Part shown: positions 32,366-45,003 of the stretch, one piece after another
Position numbering within the stretch: the first letter of the stretch is position 1
Layout of the letters: the number at the start of each line of letters is the position of its first letter
Source of the DNA: Stenocarpella maydis
Lineage: Eukaryota > Ascomycota > Sordariomycetes > Diaporthales > Diaporthaceae
Assembly: GCA_002270565.1 (NCBI GenBank)
Contig: NQMI01000003.1
Location: 241,331 to 305,330 of the forward strand
DNA length: 64,000 bases
Direction: 5' to 3'
Notes under the pieces: model-generated
What the model was told of the DNA's origin: nothing
The model's input: only the letters and a program-made list of their open reading frames with translations
The model's database searches: none
Program-made: the position numbers and the translations under genes

Positions 32366-33743
32366 GTTTGGGTGTCTGTGTGCCTTGCGCGAATGCACGG
32401 GCCTGTTGCCAACCACGAACCGAAGGGGAGCTCACCAGGCCAAAATCACGTTCTCTCGAGCGGGCGACAGTGACCCAAGTATAAGAGACGAGGGTCGATC
32501 GATGCGTTGAACTTTTACATTCTGACACTATGGAGTGCCCAACTTCAAAAATCCGGTCCATCCGTCCTCGCTAGATGTGATCTCACGTATCTCCGCGTAT
32601 ACTGCTACCGGGATCTCTCCTGGATATATTTGCATGCGATGGGCGGTTGCGTACCTCACAATTATCAATAAAATCTTTGGCATCGCCTGCCGAGCGATAC
32701 AACTGCCACAAAATCTTTTCAGGCCCATGTGCTTTTCCCTGTGACTGTGTGTCATTGATTAGACACATACCATTATTCATGTCGACAGCACATGACTTCC
32801 GCCCACTCAGTGACCCTTGGATATGCTGTAGCTTGATTCTGGTATGCTGTGATAGACGTAGTGTGTCAGCTTACTTGTTTAAATAATAAATAGATAAATA
32901 AATAAGATAGTCGAGAGCGATCCTAACTTCTGACCGATGTTGATTCTTCAGAATGATTCTGGTTATTATCACCCGTGCACTGCCGGGGAATTTCAAGGGG
33001 CCATAGGCAACTACAGTCATCACCAGGCAAACCATCAAATAAACAAAGCCTTGTTCTGCTCTCCAAAGAGAGGCGTATGCACTCTGCCACTGGGCTCGCA
33101 AACAATGGGCTATATATGCCTGCCAATCCAGCTACTTCAGACATTAGGCATTCTAGCTAGTGACTTACGCCCAAAAGGAGATCGATTCATAAGCGCGAAT
33201 GAAAACATTCGAAAGTTATTGTCTTGTACATAGTTTGAAGACACTACCTTTGCTTGCTCTAGAATTGCTTTGCCTACCCACCACAGCCACAGCCTCTCCC
33301 AAGAGCAACGCCTATGATGCTTGCTCGATTGACCAACTATCGGCGCCTACTCTGGCGGTCAGCGTGCGATGTGCCCTCGGCGTATAGTGGGCAAGAGATG
33401 AAAAATTCCGCAAAAGCTGTCCCTCCAGTAGACGGAAATGCCCAGCCAATGCGCCAGGCCGGCTCCTGCGACAACCAGCGACACAACCAGATTCTTTTGA
33501 GTCCAGAACGCCAATGTCCAGTAAAGTCTCCAGAGATGATCCCGCCATGCCAAGATCCCCTCACACCATCTTACCCACGAGTACTAAAGCAATGCCTAAC
33601 CATAGCAAATTCGCAGTGGACCAGAGGGTATCTTTGAGATCAACTCCGAAAGGAAAGCCTGACGTCAAATTTTAAACTAGCGAGATAATGAGAAACGCAG
33701 AGGAAAATTGTGGATGGGATGAGGCGGTGATATTAGGGACAGA
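32366..33743. other. AT-rich convergent spacer ALAS / SNF2 gene
   Basis: About 1.4 kb between two 3' ends, AT-rich, including an A/T low-complexity stretch near 32880-32910. Overlapping short frames on both strands at 33200-33640 have no recognisable relatives. Confidence 0.55.
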
Positions 33744-36700
33744 TCAGTCGTCAATGATGAAAGGGTCTGAGATCGATTTTCCACGCCTGTCAGATGGCAT
33801 AGTCTCCGGCCGTCGGTCAGCCTTTTCAACCTTCACCTTTGGCTGCTTCTGCGGGCCATCTTGCCGGTAAGACTTTCTGTTCTTCCATACTTCCCTGAGA
33901 ACCGCCATGTCCTTTTCTTTCTGGCTATTTTTTGAGGGGCGTTGGTTGTCGCCAGTCATGGACCGCTGCAAGAACCGTTGAGGATGCTGAAAATTGTGAA
34001 CGTTAGCCCACGTCGAGGCAACACCAGGAGGCGCAAAGATCAGAGAGGGTCGCCTACGTCAGGATCCTTCTTGCGCTTCTCATCCCGAGGCTGTCGTGTC
34101 GAGCTGAGTCCATCCAAGAGACTCTCCAAGTCAGACTTGGGGTCATTAGCCGTGGCCAGAGTCTGGGCCGAAACGGTCCCACTGAGGATTGCATCTGCAC
34201 GATCCTGGCGGTTCCGAATAAGGGCCGTGAGCCTAGTCCATGTGCTGTTTTGCACGAGGCCACCTCCCTTGATGTGTTTGCTGATCTGGTCGGTGATTTT
34301 CGGCACATCTTTCTTGAAAGGTAAACTCGCCTGCTTTCTCAGTTCCTCGCGGAAATCCCCCTGTGCATCATGCCTGGTTCCAGGAGACGCGAAGGGCCTC
34401 GACATCGCTGATTCAAGGCCCATAGGTCTGTTGGATTCGATAGTGGTGCTATCTGGGGATGCCATACTAGAGATTGGTTGACGCTGCATGCCGAACATCG
34501 AGCTGGGCAACGTATCTTGCAGCGCACGAGGTCGCCCAGAGTCAGCCGCTATCATCGGAGCGCTGCCGCTCTGCGAGGTTTTCATGCCGACGGGGGGCAT
34601 TCCAGATTCAATATCAGCCCTCGCTAGACCATGTGCTGCAGCAGCACCAGATGGCGAATGTCTTGGGCCAAAGTCTATAAACGGGTCATCTATGGATGGG
34701 CCATCCCGGGCGAGCACACGAGGTGCTAGGTCGTCACGCGGATTGCTGAAATCAACCGGGCCATTTGCACCATGGTACTGATGTGAAATCTGCCCGTTAT
34801 CGGCTGGTGCAGCCAATCCCGGCTGGTAGAATTTGTATTGATGATGATGATCCTTAGGTCCTGCGGTGCCAGGTGCAGCGGGAATTGTAGGTACAGCCTG
34901 TGCTAGAAAATCAGCATTGGGATCGTTCACCGTAAACTCGAGGTCCATTGGCGAGGAAGCAGAGATAGACAGAAACTCAGGAGGGAGGGACACCGGCCGG
35001 TATTGAGCAACAGCGCTGCTCCCATACCCCAGAAGAGACAGGGGAGAGACGGAACGCGTCCGAGCGTCTGGCTTTGTAGGAGCAGTGGCGGCTTGACCAG
35101 TGAGTGGTAAAGCCGTAGATGCTGGAACTTGAGCAGTAACCGATTGGGACAAGGGAAGCGCAGGGGAAAACAGAGCAGCAAAATCAAAAGTGTGTGAAGG
35201 GGGGGAAACTGGAACCTCCCGTACTTGTCCGGATGGCTGCGGGGGCATGCCAATGAGGGTCTCCTCTGCTGGGTTGTTCTTCCGAGAGATTTGCAGCGCC
35301 AGCTCATTTGCCTGAGCGATCTCGTCGGCCTCCAGGTTCTGCGTATCTTCTTCCTCAAAAGTTTCTGTGGTGTTGATGGACGAGATGCCCTCGCGGGTGT
35401 CCTCCGATAGAAGCAAAGCGTCGAGGATAACGTCTCGCCCTAAATACTCTGTCATGTCCTGGTGCTCCACTTGCCGCGGCTCCGTGAAGTACTCCCTTAG
35501 CGACTTCGCTTTGGGCAACGGGTTCTTCTTGTCCACGACTCGGGACGCCAGCTGGTTCTTGAAGACCTGCCCATTGTGCAAGGTTTTCTCAAAGGTGCCG
35601 TCACAGATTAGCCAGTAAACAATCACCGGCCGGGTCTGACCGATGCGGTATGCTCGACCAATCGCTTGCTGCTCATGGGTTGGGTTGAACTGGAAGTCAA
35701 ATATGACAACACGGCTCGCGCCGTAGATGTTGAGGCCCACGCCGCCTGCCGTTGTCGAAATCAAATAGACCTGCCCATTGCCTTCGTTGAAGGCCTTCAC
35801 CTGCTGCTGGCGCTTGTTGACACCGGTTTTGCCGTCAAGTCGCTTATAAAGCAGTTTCTTTTGTCTGCAGATCGTCTCGATGAAGTCCAGGGAGGGAATG
35901 CTTTGGGTGAAGACTAGGAGTTTCTCTCCCAGCTTAGTGGTCTGCTCGATGATCTTGAATAGCGCCAACATCTTGAAAGAGCTCTTGAGGTCCGTGTAGC
36001 CTTGATGAGCGGCAAGGGCGTCCAGAGTTGCTGAGGCCGCTTGATAAGACACCACGGCGGAAGTGTCTTCACTGTCATCGCTGTTGCCGACATTATTGGA
36101 TTCCGGCTGCCCGCTTCCCTGCAGCTTCTGCCTCAAAACCCGTTCAAGAATCAGCGGGTGTGCAAGTAGCAAGCCAAGATTCCTTATCAAAGCCCACATC
36201 ACCGTGGACTGGTTGTCCCCTGTCCCCTTGATCCCCCTGACGGCATCCAGGTAGAACAGATACATTGCCCTCTGCACATTTCTAATGTCGAGATAGACAA
36301 TGTACTCCGTCTTCGGCGGTAAGCTGTCCTTGAGGGTGCCAACCGTCTTCCGCTGCACCTTGGGCTCCACGATCCTTGTGAGCGCCGCCAGGCGGATTTT
36401 GGCTTTTCTTCGTTGGGTGCCACTGCTGTCCTCGTAGAGCCCATCGGAAATCGGTGAGCTGTATTCTGAGTTAAACCACTTCTTCTCGCCCAAGAAACCG
36501 GGTGCCACCCTATACAGACATCAGCATTCAATGTATACAGAGGACGGGCGAAGTGTGGAATGGGCATACCATTCGATCATGGCATAATACTCATCAACAT
36601 TATTAGCCAATGGCGATCCTGTCAGGGCAATTCTGCTGTGCGTCCTGAATTGCCTGGCAATTCCGCTTCTCTTTGAGCCTTCGTTCTTCAAAAGGTGTGC

Positions 36701-39699
36701 CTCGTCGCTAATGACAATCGAGGGCGATTCCAGTATCAGGGAGCGCAAGTCCTCCCGTTTGGCGACCGATGTGAGCATTCCGTACCCAATCACCAAGACG
36801 CCACCATCTCCTGCCCACTCTTGAATCCGTTCAGTGCGCTCGTCCTCGGGCATGTCAGAGCTCACGGAGTTGATGGGCCAGAGCACCCCCTCAGGTGCCC
36901 ACATCAGGAGCTCCTCTACCCAATTCTGAACCACGCTGGCGGTGCAGAGTATGAGTGTCTTGGACACCTTCAGATGGTCGGGGATCTGGCACGAGATCTT
37001 CGGGTCTTCGGACTTCGCTGCCTCCTGAATTGCTGTCAGGAGTGTGATCACCTGCATCGTCTTTCCCAAACCCACTACTTCTTGTTAGTGACGTCAAACA
37101 CGTGATAGATGCGGAACACTGAGAGAAAAGGATTGTGCTTACTTGTATGGGCGAGAAGGCATCCCTGCTTCGCGTCTGACAAGAGTTGATCCCACATGAA
37201 GCGGACTCCATCAATCTGGTGATCCTTGATACGCCCGGCTATATGGTCGTGAATATATACCAGGTTCTGGTCCTCCAGCTTGGACTCGTTAATGATGAGG
37301 CGGGACTTCTCGCTTGGCAGCTGTGAGCCCTGGACTTGCTGTCGGAGCTGCATTCTTCGCTGCATTTGCTCTTTCTGGCGTCGCCGCTCCCTCTTCCTCA
37401 CATCCTGCGAAGATCCAGCCGGCTCTCTCTTAGTCTCGGCGATAGTTGCGTGAGAGGCTTCGGGGGCGTCTTCCTCCTCATCGGTTGAGACGGGATCATC
37501 TTTCTCCTCCTTGAAGCCAAAGTAGGGGGCTAGTTGTCTGAGTAAGTCGAAGAATTCAGGGAGATGTGCCTTTCCTGCCTGGAGATACTCCACCAAAGCT
37601 GGACCATTCATATGGGATTTGAAAAATGTTGCTTCCCTCGAGTGCTTGTTCAGATAGATGCCGAATTGTCTCGTAAGCACAGCCGCCGTTTCATATCGAT
37701 TCTTCTCTCTTGAGCCTTTGGCCCAGTCTCCTGCGCGTTGGAAGTGATCGCAAGCATACTCGATATAGTCTTTCCATAGTACATCAGCCGGATTGTCCTC
37801 GCTCTGCAGGGTGATGATGCTGTCGAAAACATCACGCCTTCTGCTCGGCTGCAGGTTTGAAAAGTTTGTCACAATGAGCCGCTCAATGTCACGTCTCTTC
37901 TCCCAGTGTAAAGAGCCCTTGTTAGCAATAGCCTTTGGGTCACTTAGGGGAAACTTCTCGTCAGCCGGCCACGCAGCCTGCTTTGTGAAATTACCAGACT
38001 TCCGTGGTGTCGCAGGTCCTCGCTTCGGCTTTGTGGGGGTAACCAGGTCGATCAGAGTGTATCCTCTATTCCGGAAAGGCGTGTCATCGATATGGGTCAA
38101 GTCGTGCATTTCGATGTCTTCACTGGCGCGAGACATGAAGCTGCCAGCAGGATTCTGCGGTACGCCCGAGACCTCCACGACCTCGTCGTCATCATCGTCT
38201 TGGTAGTCTAGGGGCTGTTCTCGACGGGCGACATTCTCGTAGGGGTCATCTTCGACAATGAAGTCCCGTATCTCTTCCTCCAGCTCGTCGTCACTCCAGA
38301 GATCGATGTCGTCTTTGCGCCTCGTCTTGGGCTTCTTCTGGGATGGTGCTTTCGGCTGGACGATGCGCTCCGGCGCGTGTGGGCTATTGAGCACGGCAAT
38401 AAGCCACTTGATGTGCTCGATCTTGTCGACATCCGGCTGCAAGAAGTCAGACATGCCACGAAGCTCGGACTCCGTCTTGTACTGGTTGTCTTTCATCTGC
38501 GCCAGTGTCTTCTCAAGGCGTGTCCGCCCCTTCCAGAGCTCTTCGGACATGGCTTTGACGGTGCTAGCTCTGGTACCGTGTCTGCGGACATCTTTCCACA
38601 TCTTGTAGGCTTTGTGGTTCTCCTTGGGGAGCTGCTTCTCATGCCAGTGGGTGGTACACGCATCCACCATCTGCTTGAGGATCTCGTCTATCTGAGATGC
38701 ATCTAGGAGGCCGAGATCTTGATCTGCTTCCTGCTCTTCCAATTCCTCCTCTTCCATGAGCTTTTCTAACTCGGAGAAGTACTCTTCGTCGTCAGACTGC
38801 CCATACAGTGGTAAGATGTCGTTGGCCTTATCATCGACTGCTTGCTTTGGGCGGCGGAGATATGCCTTCAGCTTGTCGGCAACATATTTCTTTTTGGCCC
38901 TGCCAATGATCCTGGGACGCCCCCAGCCAAAGCTCACACCATTGTCTGTGGAAGTTGAGGCTTCAATAATGCCTGATCTAGGGAGCCTGCCATTTCCCCA
39001 GTATGCCCCAGGGCCGCTCTCACACTGCCTGATGTCCATTTCGGAATCAAACGGGAGACCCTCTACCACCTCCCTCTGCTGTGATGCTCGTGCTGTTACC
39101 TCCAAGGAGTGCTTGATGGTATCTAGCTCAGTGGGGAGGGGTGCAGCGTTGAAGGCCTGATCTGCATTGGCAGGTCGACTTGTCGTGGTCATGGATGAGA
39201 TTTCCAGGCGCTTCACCTTCTTCTTGGGCGGCTCATCAGGGTGCTCATCGATCTGTGGAGTGTCGACTCCATTCTCGATTGTCTCAACGGGGTGCGCAGT
39301 AGCTGGCACTAGCGCTGGTACACTGGTGTCAGACATTGGCGTGAAGGCCTGCTGGGGAGCCTCGGTGGTCTCCGCGCCGGAGTCAGCATCCTGATCTTTC
39401 AAGGATGCCAAATACTTCCTGTACTTGGGGCTCCGCGAAACGAACTGGGCAATTGCATGGCGAATGTTGACCCTGAACTTGGCCTTCATAATGCGCAGGT
39501 CTTTCCAGAGGTCATCCTCTGGAGTTGCTAGCAGAGTCTCCCCGTCGTATTCACCCTCAATCAACTTCTGGGCTAAATACTCTGGATCAGGCAGCTTGGC
39601 GCGAGGAGTAGGGGTCCAGCTGCGATCAGAGGTACAGAGTTCCTGGACCACGCGGTCTATCTCCCAGTCAAAGGGGTCGTCGCCCTCTGCCAGAGCCAT
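33744..39699 (-). CDS. Large SNF2-family (RAD54/ARIP4-like) ATPase
   Basis: DNA-dependent ATPase of the SNF2 superfamily, nuclear, presumably a chromatin or recombination-intermediate remodeller. Four exons (39699-37143, 37074-36570, 36509-34058, 33986-33744) give 1,918 residues with phases 1, 2, 0. The first 850 residues are acidic and Ser-rich, with an N-terminal 'DPFDWEIDRVVQELC' segment and a Lys/Gln coiled-coil stretch just before the ATPase. Intron 1 splits the Walker A motif: 'LLAHT' plus 'MGLGKTMQ' (about 853-860). Motif II is DEAH (about 974, in VISDEAHLLKN), followed by 'ALTGSPLANN'. Lobe 2 contains 'TTAGGVGLNIYGASRVVIFD' and motif VI AIGRAYRIGQ (about 1,300). A long Pro/Ser-rich tail and a basic C-terminus follow. 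The AIGRAYRIGQ motif and long flanks fit the RAD54/ATRX/ARIP4 branch and not Rad26, Swi2 or ISWI. No orthologue name can be assigned with confidence. Confidence 0.9.
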
Positions 39700-41330
39700 G
39701 TTTGGCGGATACGCCGATCAACTGTGGGGAATGATGTAAGTCAGGCGAGGCTTAGTATTATAATTCTCTTTGTATTGCCCGTCGAGGACAAAGGGGATTG
39801 TTGGGGACTCATCATCCTCATAGGTAGGGTCGAGTGGGAGGGGAATGGTGAAGAATTGGACTGCTGGAAATGTGTAAAGGTATGTTTGCAGCATGTAAAT
39901 AGATTTTGCGGGGCATGTCGGTTTTTTTAATAGGACGAGATCGTTTGCGAATGGCTGAAGGAAGTGAAGGTGCAAATGCCATAAGAGAGGATTCAAGGGG
40001 CATCAGACGGGGCCTCCGACTTGGCTCCAAGTCCACCAGCTTCAGAGGAGAGGAGTTGGGGAAGAGGCAAACGGGGCAGCCTGGTGTCCAGATCTAGTCT
40101 GCTCACCTGGCTAGCAAGAATGACACTGGAGTGGCGTCTCCTCGAAAATAGTTGGCATTGAACGAGAGGAAGGAGGTGGAAGACGCTAGTGGGTGGTGAG
40201 TCAGTTGAAGACGTTCAGTTTAGTAACCGAATCGGTGGAGCAAGATACGTTGAGAGGAGGCCCATGAACTGGCGGTTTAAATCCAGTGGTTGTGGTGGCG
40301 ACAGCAGTGGTGATATTCAGTTGTCAGGCCGCTGGGTGGTGGTCGAGGACGGTGGTCGGACGCGTGCCCAGCGGGTGTGCGATCCAGGGTTGCTGTGGCA
40401 GGACGCTTCGTCTCGAAACACCAGTAGAAAGACAGAACTGCTGCCAAGAAGGGCTGCCTAGTGTTGGCAGGGGGGGGGGAGGTTGGGCGGAGGGCCTGAA
40501 GATGGGAAAGATGGAAGGGATACGTTGAAGCTAGAAAGAAACCAGGTACAGGGTGATAAATCTGAAAAGGTATCTACAGATCGCGGCACCCTTGAATTGA
40601 CCACCTGCTGCTGCTGCAGCGCGTCGACTGTGTGCAGAGAGGGTGACGCGACCGCAGGAAGTGTATCGCTGGCCTGCACGTTGCGCACTTGAAGAACCCT
40701 GGCCTGCCAGGCGAGCTTGCGGGTTAAGATGTGACTGAGAAGCGACTGGACTGATAAGGTTGGTGGGGCTGGTCTACCCCGCCTTATCGATGATAAGGAG
40801 GGTTACCAGGGTTATCATGGCAAACCCTTTCTTCAGACAGCCCATTTTGCTATCCATAATGGCGTCTGCATCTGTATTTTTAGCAAGTGGCCATTTGCCT
40901 GCCCCCTGTGGTAAGTGGTTGGTTACATGGTAATGCTGGAGAGCGAGTGACATGAATAAGCAAGCGTAGTGCTGTCATGAGGCAAGCAGTTGCCATGCTT
41001 GGACTGAGTCGCTGGAAGTAAAAGGACCCCCCGGGGGAGGGGCAGTCAGGCCCGAGTATATCGTGGGCTCCGGGCTCGGGAGCAGCTAAAGGATTAATAA
41101 TGCTAATGGACCAAGCACTACAAGGTCTTTGGGATCTCCTCTTCTCTGTCTAGACCCGCGCTGGAACAATCTGTTTGAAGTTTGAAATATCTCTGTACGT
41201 CTGTCGATAGAGCTCTTCTGGCCGCATTACCAATGGAGCGCCACTGTCCAACCCATCCAAATCCTCATTCTCGACTGACGAGCATTTAGATCCCGTTCCC
41301 ATCACTTATAACCCAAGAAGGCCCTTCAGA
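39700..41330. other. Divergent spacer SNF2 gene / GSH2
   Basis: About 1.6 kb with both promoters. It is G-rich on the plus strand near 40460-40500 with a G homopolymer. Short frames only, none recognisable. Confidence 0.55.
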
Positions 41331-43062
41331 ATGGTAACCCAGACTCTCACGGCCGAGAGCTATCCTCCAGATGTCGACGGCCCCGAGAGGGCGAGGCTTG
41401 TCGAGGTCATCAAAGACTGGGCCATCGCCAACGGGCTCGCTGTCCGCCCACCACCCTCGCTGGTGTCTGCCGAGACAGATTCAGAGGGCGTGCTGGCTAC
41501 CCATGTCCCCGTCACCTTGTTTCCGAGCCCGTTCCCCAAGGTCTGCTTCGACCAGGCGAAGGCGGTGCAGACGGCATACAACGAGCTTTATGCCAAGGTC
41601 AGTCAGGATGAGGGTTTTCTCGCCGACATGGTCAAGGAGTGAGTCGCTCATCACCGACTGAGGGGTTTAGGTTCAAAGTTTGACGATTGCAGGGTTGCAG
41701 ATGGAGACGACTTCATTGGAAACTTGTGGAAAGTTCACTCCAGGGTCAAAGAGGAGGGTTATGTTCAGGCAAGTTGACCTGTGGCGTCTAGAGTGGTGGT
41801 GACACATGGCGTACTGACTGCATTGCAGAGTCTCTCTTTAGGATTGTTTCGCTCAGACTACATGGTTCACAAGGAGACCGCAGATTCGTCGTCTATACCT
41901 AAAGTTAAGCAGGTCGAGTTCAATACCATTGCCTCTTCTTTCGGAGGGCTATCATCGTCGACTTGCTCACTCCACAAGTAGGACCGGGTCGCATGCTCCT
42001 AACTCACAACTCAACAGTTAACACCTATTCAGGTTCCTCGCCGACACCGAATATCCGTCCCTCAAGCAACCAGGAGCCCACGCCAGCCTGAACCTCCCCC
42101 TCAACGACAGCGTCGAGGGCTTGGCCGGGGGCATGAGGGCAGCCTTCGACGCATACCCCAAGTCAGAGCTCGGCCTAGAGACCTGCATAATCTTCCTGGT
42201 GCAAGACGGCGAGCGCAACGTCTTCGACCAGCGGCACCTCGAGTACGCCCTGCAGGGGCCCTCGCCGCAGCGGATCCCCGTCTTCCGCCTCCCTTTCAGC
42301 GAGACCCTCCAGCGCACCCGCATAGCCGACACCCCGCGGCGCCAGCTCCTCTACCGGCTGCCCAGCAACCCGGCCAGGGAGTTCGAGGTCGCCGTCGTCT
42401 ACCTTCGCGCGGGCTACGGCCCATCCGACTACCCGGACGCTGCGGCCTGGGACGCGCGGTACCACCTCGAGCGCTCGGGCGCCATCAAGTGCCCGACGGT
42501 GCTCACACAGCTCGCGGGCGCCAAGAAGGTCCAGCAGGTCCTCGTGACACCGCCCGCCTCGTCCTCAAGGGGACAGGGCCTGAGCCGCTTCGTGCCCGAA
42601 GGGTCGCAGGCATGGGAGGACCTATGGGCGACCTTTACCAACATCTTCCCCATGGACGACAGCGAGGCTGGGGCCGCCGCGCGGCGGCTGGCGCTCGACC
42701 CAGAGGAATGCAAGCGCTACGTGCTCAAGCCGCAGCGCGAGGGCGGCGGTAATAACTGCTACAGGGCCTCCATCCCGCCGTTCCTGAAAGGGTTGCCCGA
42801 GGCGCACTGGAAGTCGTACATCCTCATGGAGCTCATCACGCCGCCGCCCGTAAGCAACATCATCCTCCGGAACGGGAAGCTCGAGCAGGGCGGGGTCATC
42901 TGCGAGCTGGGCATCTACGGCAGCTGTGTCTGGGACCAGGGCACGGGGCAGATCCTGCACAATGAGGAGGCGGGGTACTTGCTGAGGACCAAGGGCGACC
43001 AGAGCGAGGAAGGGGGCGTCGCGGCCGGGTTTGGTTGTATGGACTCTTGCAACTTGGTTTAG
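41331..43062 (+). CDS. GSH2: Glutathione synthetase
   Basis: Cytosolic ATP-grasp ligase joining gamma-glutamylcysteine and glycine to make glutathione. Four exons (41331-41638, 41693-41768, 41829-41977, 42033-43062) give 520 residues, slightly longer than the usual 475-500. Intron 2 (41769-41828) has a GC donor (CAG/GCAAGT) and a TTGCAG acceptor; it is needed to join 'EEGYVQ' to 'SLSLGLFRSDYMVH', an eukaryotic glutathione-synthetase signature. Further landmarks are 'KQVEFNTIASSFGGL', the glycine-rich ATP/Mg loop 'LKPQREGGGNN' (about 407-418) and the C-terminal 'EELGIYGS'-like segment, with 'AAGFGCMDSCNLV' at the end. Glutathione made here is the substrate for MAPEG-type transferases like the neighbour at 20.2 kb, but no direct link is implied. 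It converges on RIM1. Confidence 0.94.
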
Positions 43063-43622
43063 AAAGCATTGATAACGTGCCCTTTTGGAAAACAGGCGGG
43101 TTGGGGCTGGCTGTGGAGGGTCTCTATACAGACCAGAACAAGCTGAACAGACCGGAATAGATCCAATTCCGCCGGGTACTGGCGCATCACTGCTGATCTG
43201 TGGCCTCGCAACCCATCAGAAAGCGCGCTGTTCGACTCGCGAGGCAAGCTGCTGTGCACATCTGGAGACCGCAGGTCCTCGAGGACCTGCGTGCATCTGA
43301 GGGGACTGCCTGTCAATCATTGGGGGTATCAAGCCAAGGACGGAAAGCTCAAGTTTGCATCGACTACTCAATACACCCGACCCGAGAATTATCAATGTGG
43401 TATGTGATACCGCAGACGAAAGATGTGACATATGAAAGCGCAAGCCGTCGGAAGAGTGGGGATCGCAAACGAGGCTGAAAAAAATTCTACAATTCTTCCT
43501 CTCTCCTTTCATAACCAGCAAAACATCTTGTACAAGAACCGCGAAGCACTCGTAATGCACCCCTAAACCCTCAAGCTCTGACGAGTCACTTGGGAGACAT
43601 TTATGTGCCTCAGCTCTTCTAT
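43063..43622. other. Convergent spacer GSH2 / RIM1
   Basis: About 560 bases between two 3' ends; no gene seen. Confidence 0.6.
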
Positions 43623-44194
43623 TTAGCTGGGGGGAGAATCTCCACGGGGCCTGCGGAGGACCTCCAGGTTGCCTATGGACCATGCGCGGTCAGCGTCGCG
43701 ATCCCGCGGTAGAAAGCATTGAGGGTATCAGCTGGGACTCACGCTGGACTATGCTCAGTGAGTTGCGGCTCTTGCCCTCGCTATCCTCGTACTTGTCGTA
43801 GGTCGCATCGCCCTCAACGTAGACAAGGGTTCTGCAAGCGATCAGAAGTAATTAGCCACTCCTCGTCACACCACCTGGCCCCAAGATCTCCCAGTGAACA
43901 AAGGGGTGGGGATACTGACCCTTTCGGCAGGCTCTGGAAGTAATCGCGACGGGGGCCATCCGAGTCAAAGCAGGTCACCCTGAAGTAGGATGTCTTGATG
44001 TTGTCGCCGCGGCCGGCGTTGGAGGCAACGGCGTACTTGAGGATCTCGCGGCCGGTGGACGTGGCCTGCAGCTCCGGGGTCTGGACCAGGTTGCCGACGA
44101 TGGTGATCTTGGCCAGGGGCCGCGCGGGCGTGGTGCTGAAGGCGCGGGCGGCACGCGGGGCAGCGGCGACGGAACGGCGGGCGAGGAAAGACAT
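43623..44194 (-). CDS. RIM1: Mitochondrial single-stranded DNA-binding protein
   Basis: OB-fold protein that coats single-stranded mitochondrial DNA during replication. Three exons (44194-43920, 43831-43743, 43672-43623; phases 2 and 1) give 137 residues, the usual size. An Arg/Ala/Ser-rich presequence (residues 1-27) precedes 'KITIVGNLVQTPELQATSTGREI', the first strand block of bacterial-type SSB. 'TSYFRVTCFD', 'LPKGTLVYVEGDATYDKY' and 'NSLSIVQRNLEVLRRP' follow. Both introns and the short third exon are supported by the restored SSB alignment. The start is the first ATG; the presequence would be lost with any later start. Confidence 0.92.
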
Positions 44195-45003
44195 CCTGGT
44201 GGTGGAGCAAATCGAATCTTCTCGTCTGGAACGAGTCGCGTGGCGGGCGGCGGCGAGGGTGGCTTGGGGGTGGGCGGTTGAGTGTGCGAGAGGCGCGTAA
44301 TTGGGGATTTGTTGGCTTTAGTATGGGACGAGGGCAAAAAGCAGCAACGGGAAATTTGAATGCGATGCGACCGACAGCTGTGGAGGGTCATGGCGCGTCG
44401 AGCAAAACGCGCCACTGCAGCTTTGGGGTTGACAGGGTTAGGGCAGCCTCGTGTTACCTTTTAGTGCCATAAACACTTAGCGGGACGACAAGGTCACTTA
44501 GAACAATAATAAGCTTCTCGCCATGCATAATGAATGATTGGCTTGAACCACATGATCCATCCACCTCCACCTAGGCCTCTCTGGGCTTCTCTTTTCTCTT
44601 GCCTGGTCAAGCCTTGTTTCTTTGGTAGAAGACATGGCGCCCACCCAACTTCGACTGACCTTTTCAGAGCAGGAGCTTCCAATTGAAAGTTTCTCCTACT
44701 TTCAACTTGAAGAGTATCCCTGAAAACACTTAATGTGAAGGTGGTCCCAGCGGTTGAATAAATGCAAGGCTTAGCCCTGCCAGAAGCTATGCATCCATTG
44801 GGAGTGAAATCAATTACACCACGGCGGCAGTAGGAGAGCAGCACAGAATCTTGAATAATGTTTTTTGTATTAAAGGCGACAGAATGGAAACACATTGTGT
44901 CCGGCTGGCCTGTTTCGGGATGCACTACGACAAAGACGAACCTGTACATCCCAAGAGAATCAAAGAGCCAGTCAAGGCCCAGGTACCAGAATTGGAACAA
45001 AAC
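44195..45003. other. Spacer upstream of RIM1
   Basis: About 800 bases with the RIM1 promoter. A 168-residue minus-strand frame (44494-45000) has no recognisable domain and abuts the GMC relic; I do not call it a gene. Confidence 0.5.

Noticed and set aside
31220..32416. 398-residue minus-strand frame
   Set aside because: It is the antisense shadow of the ALAS catalytic core, kept open by codon bias.
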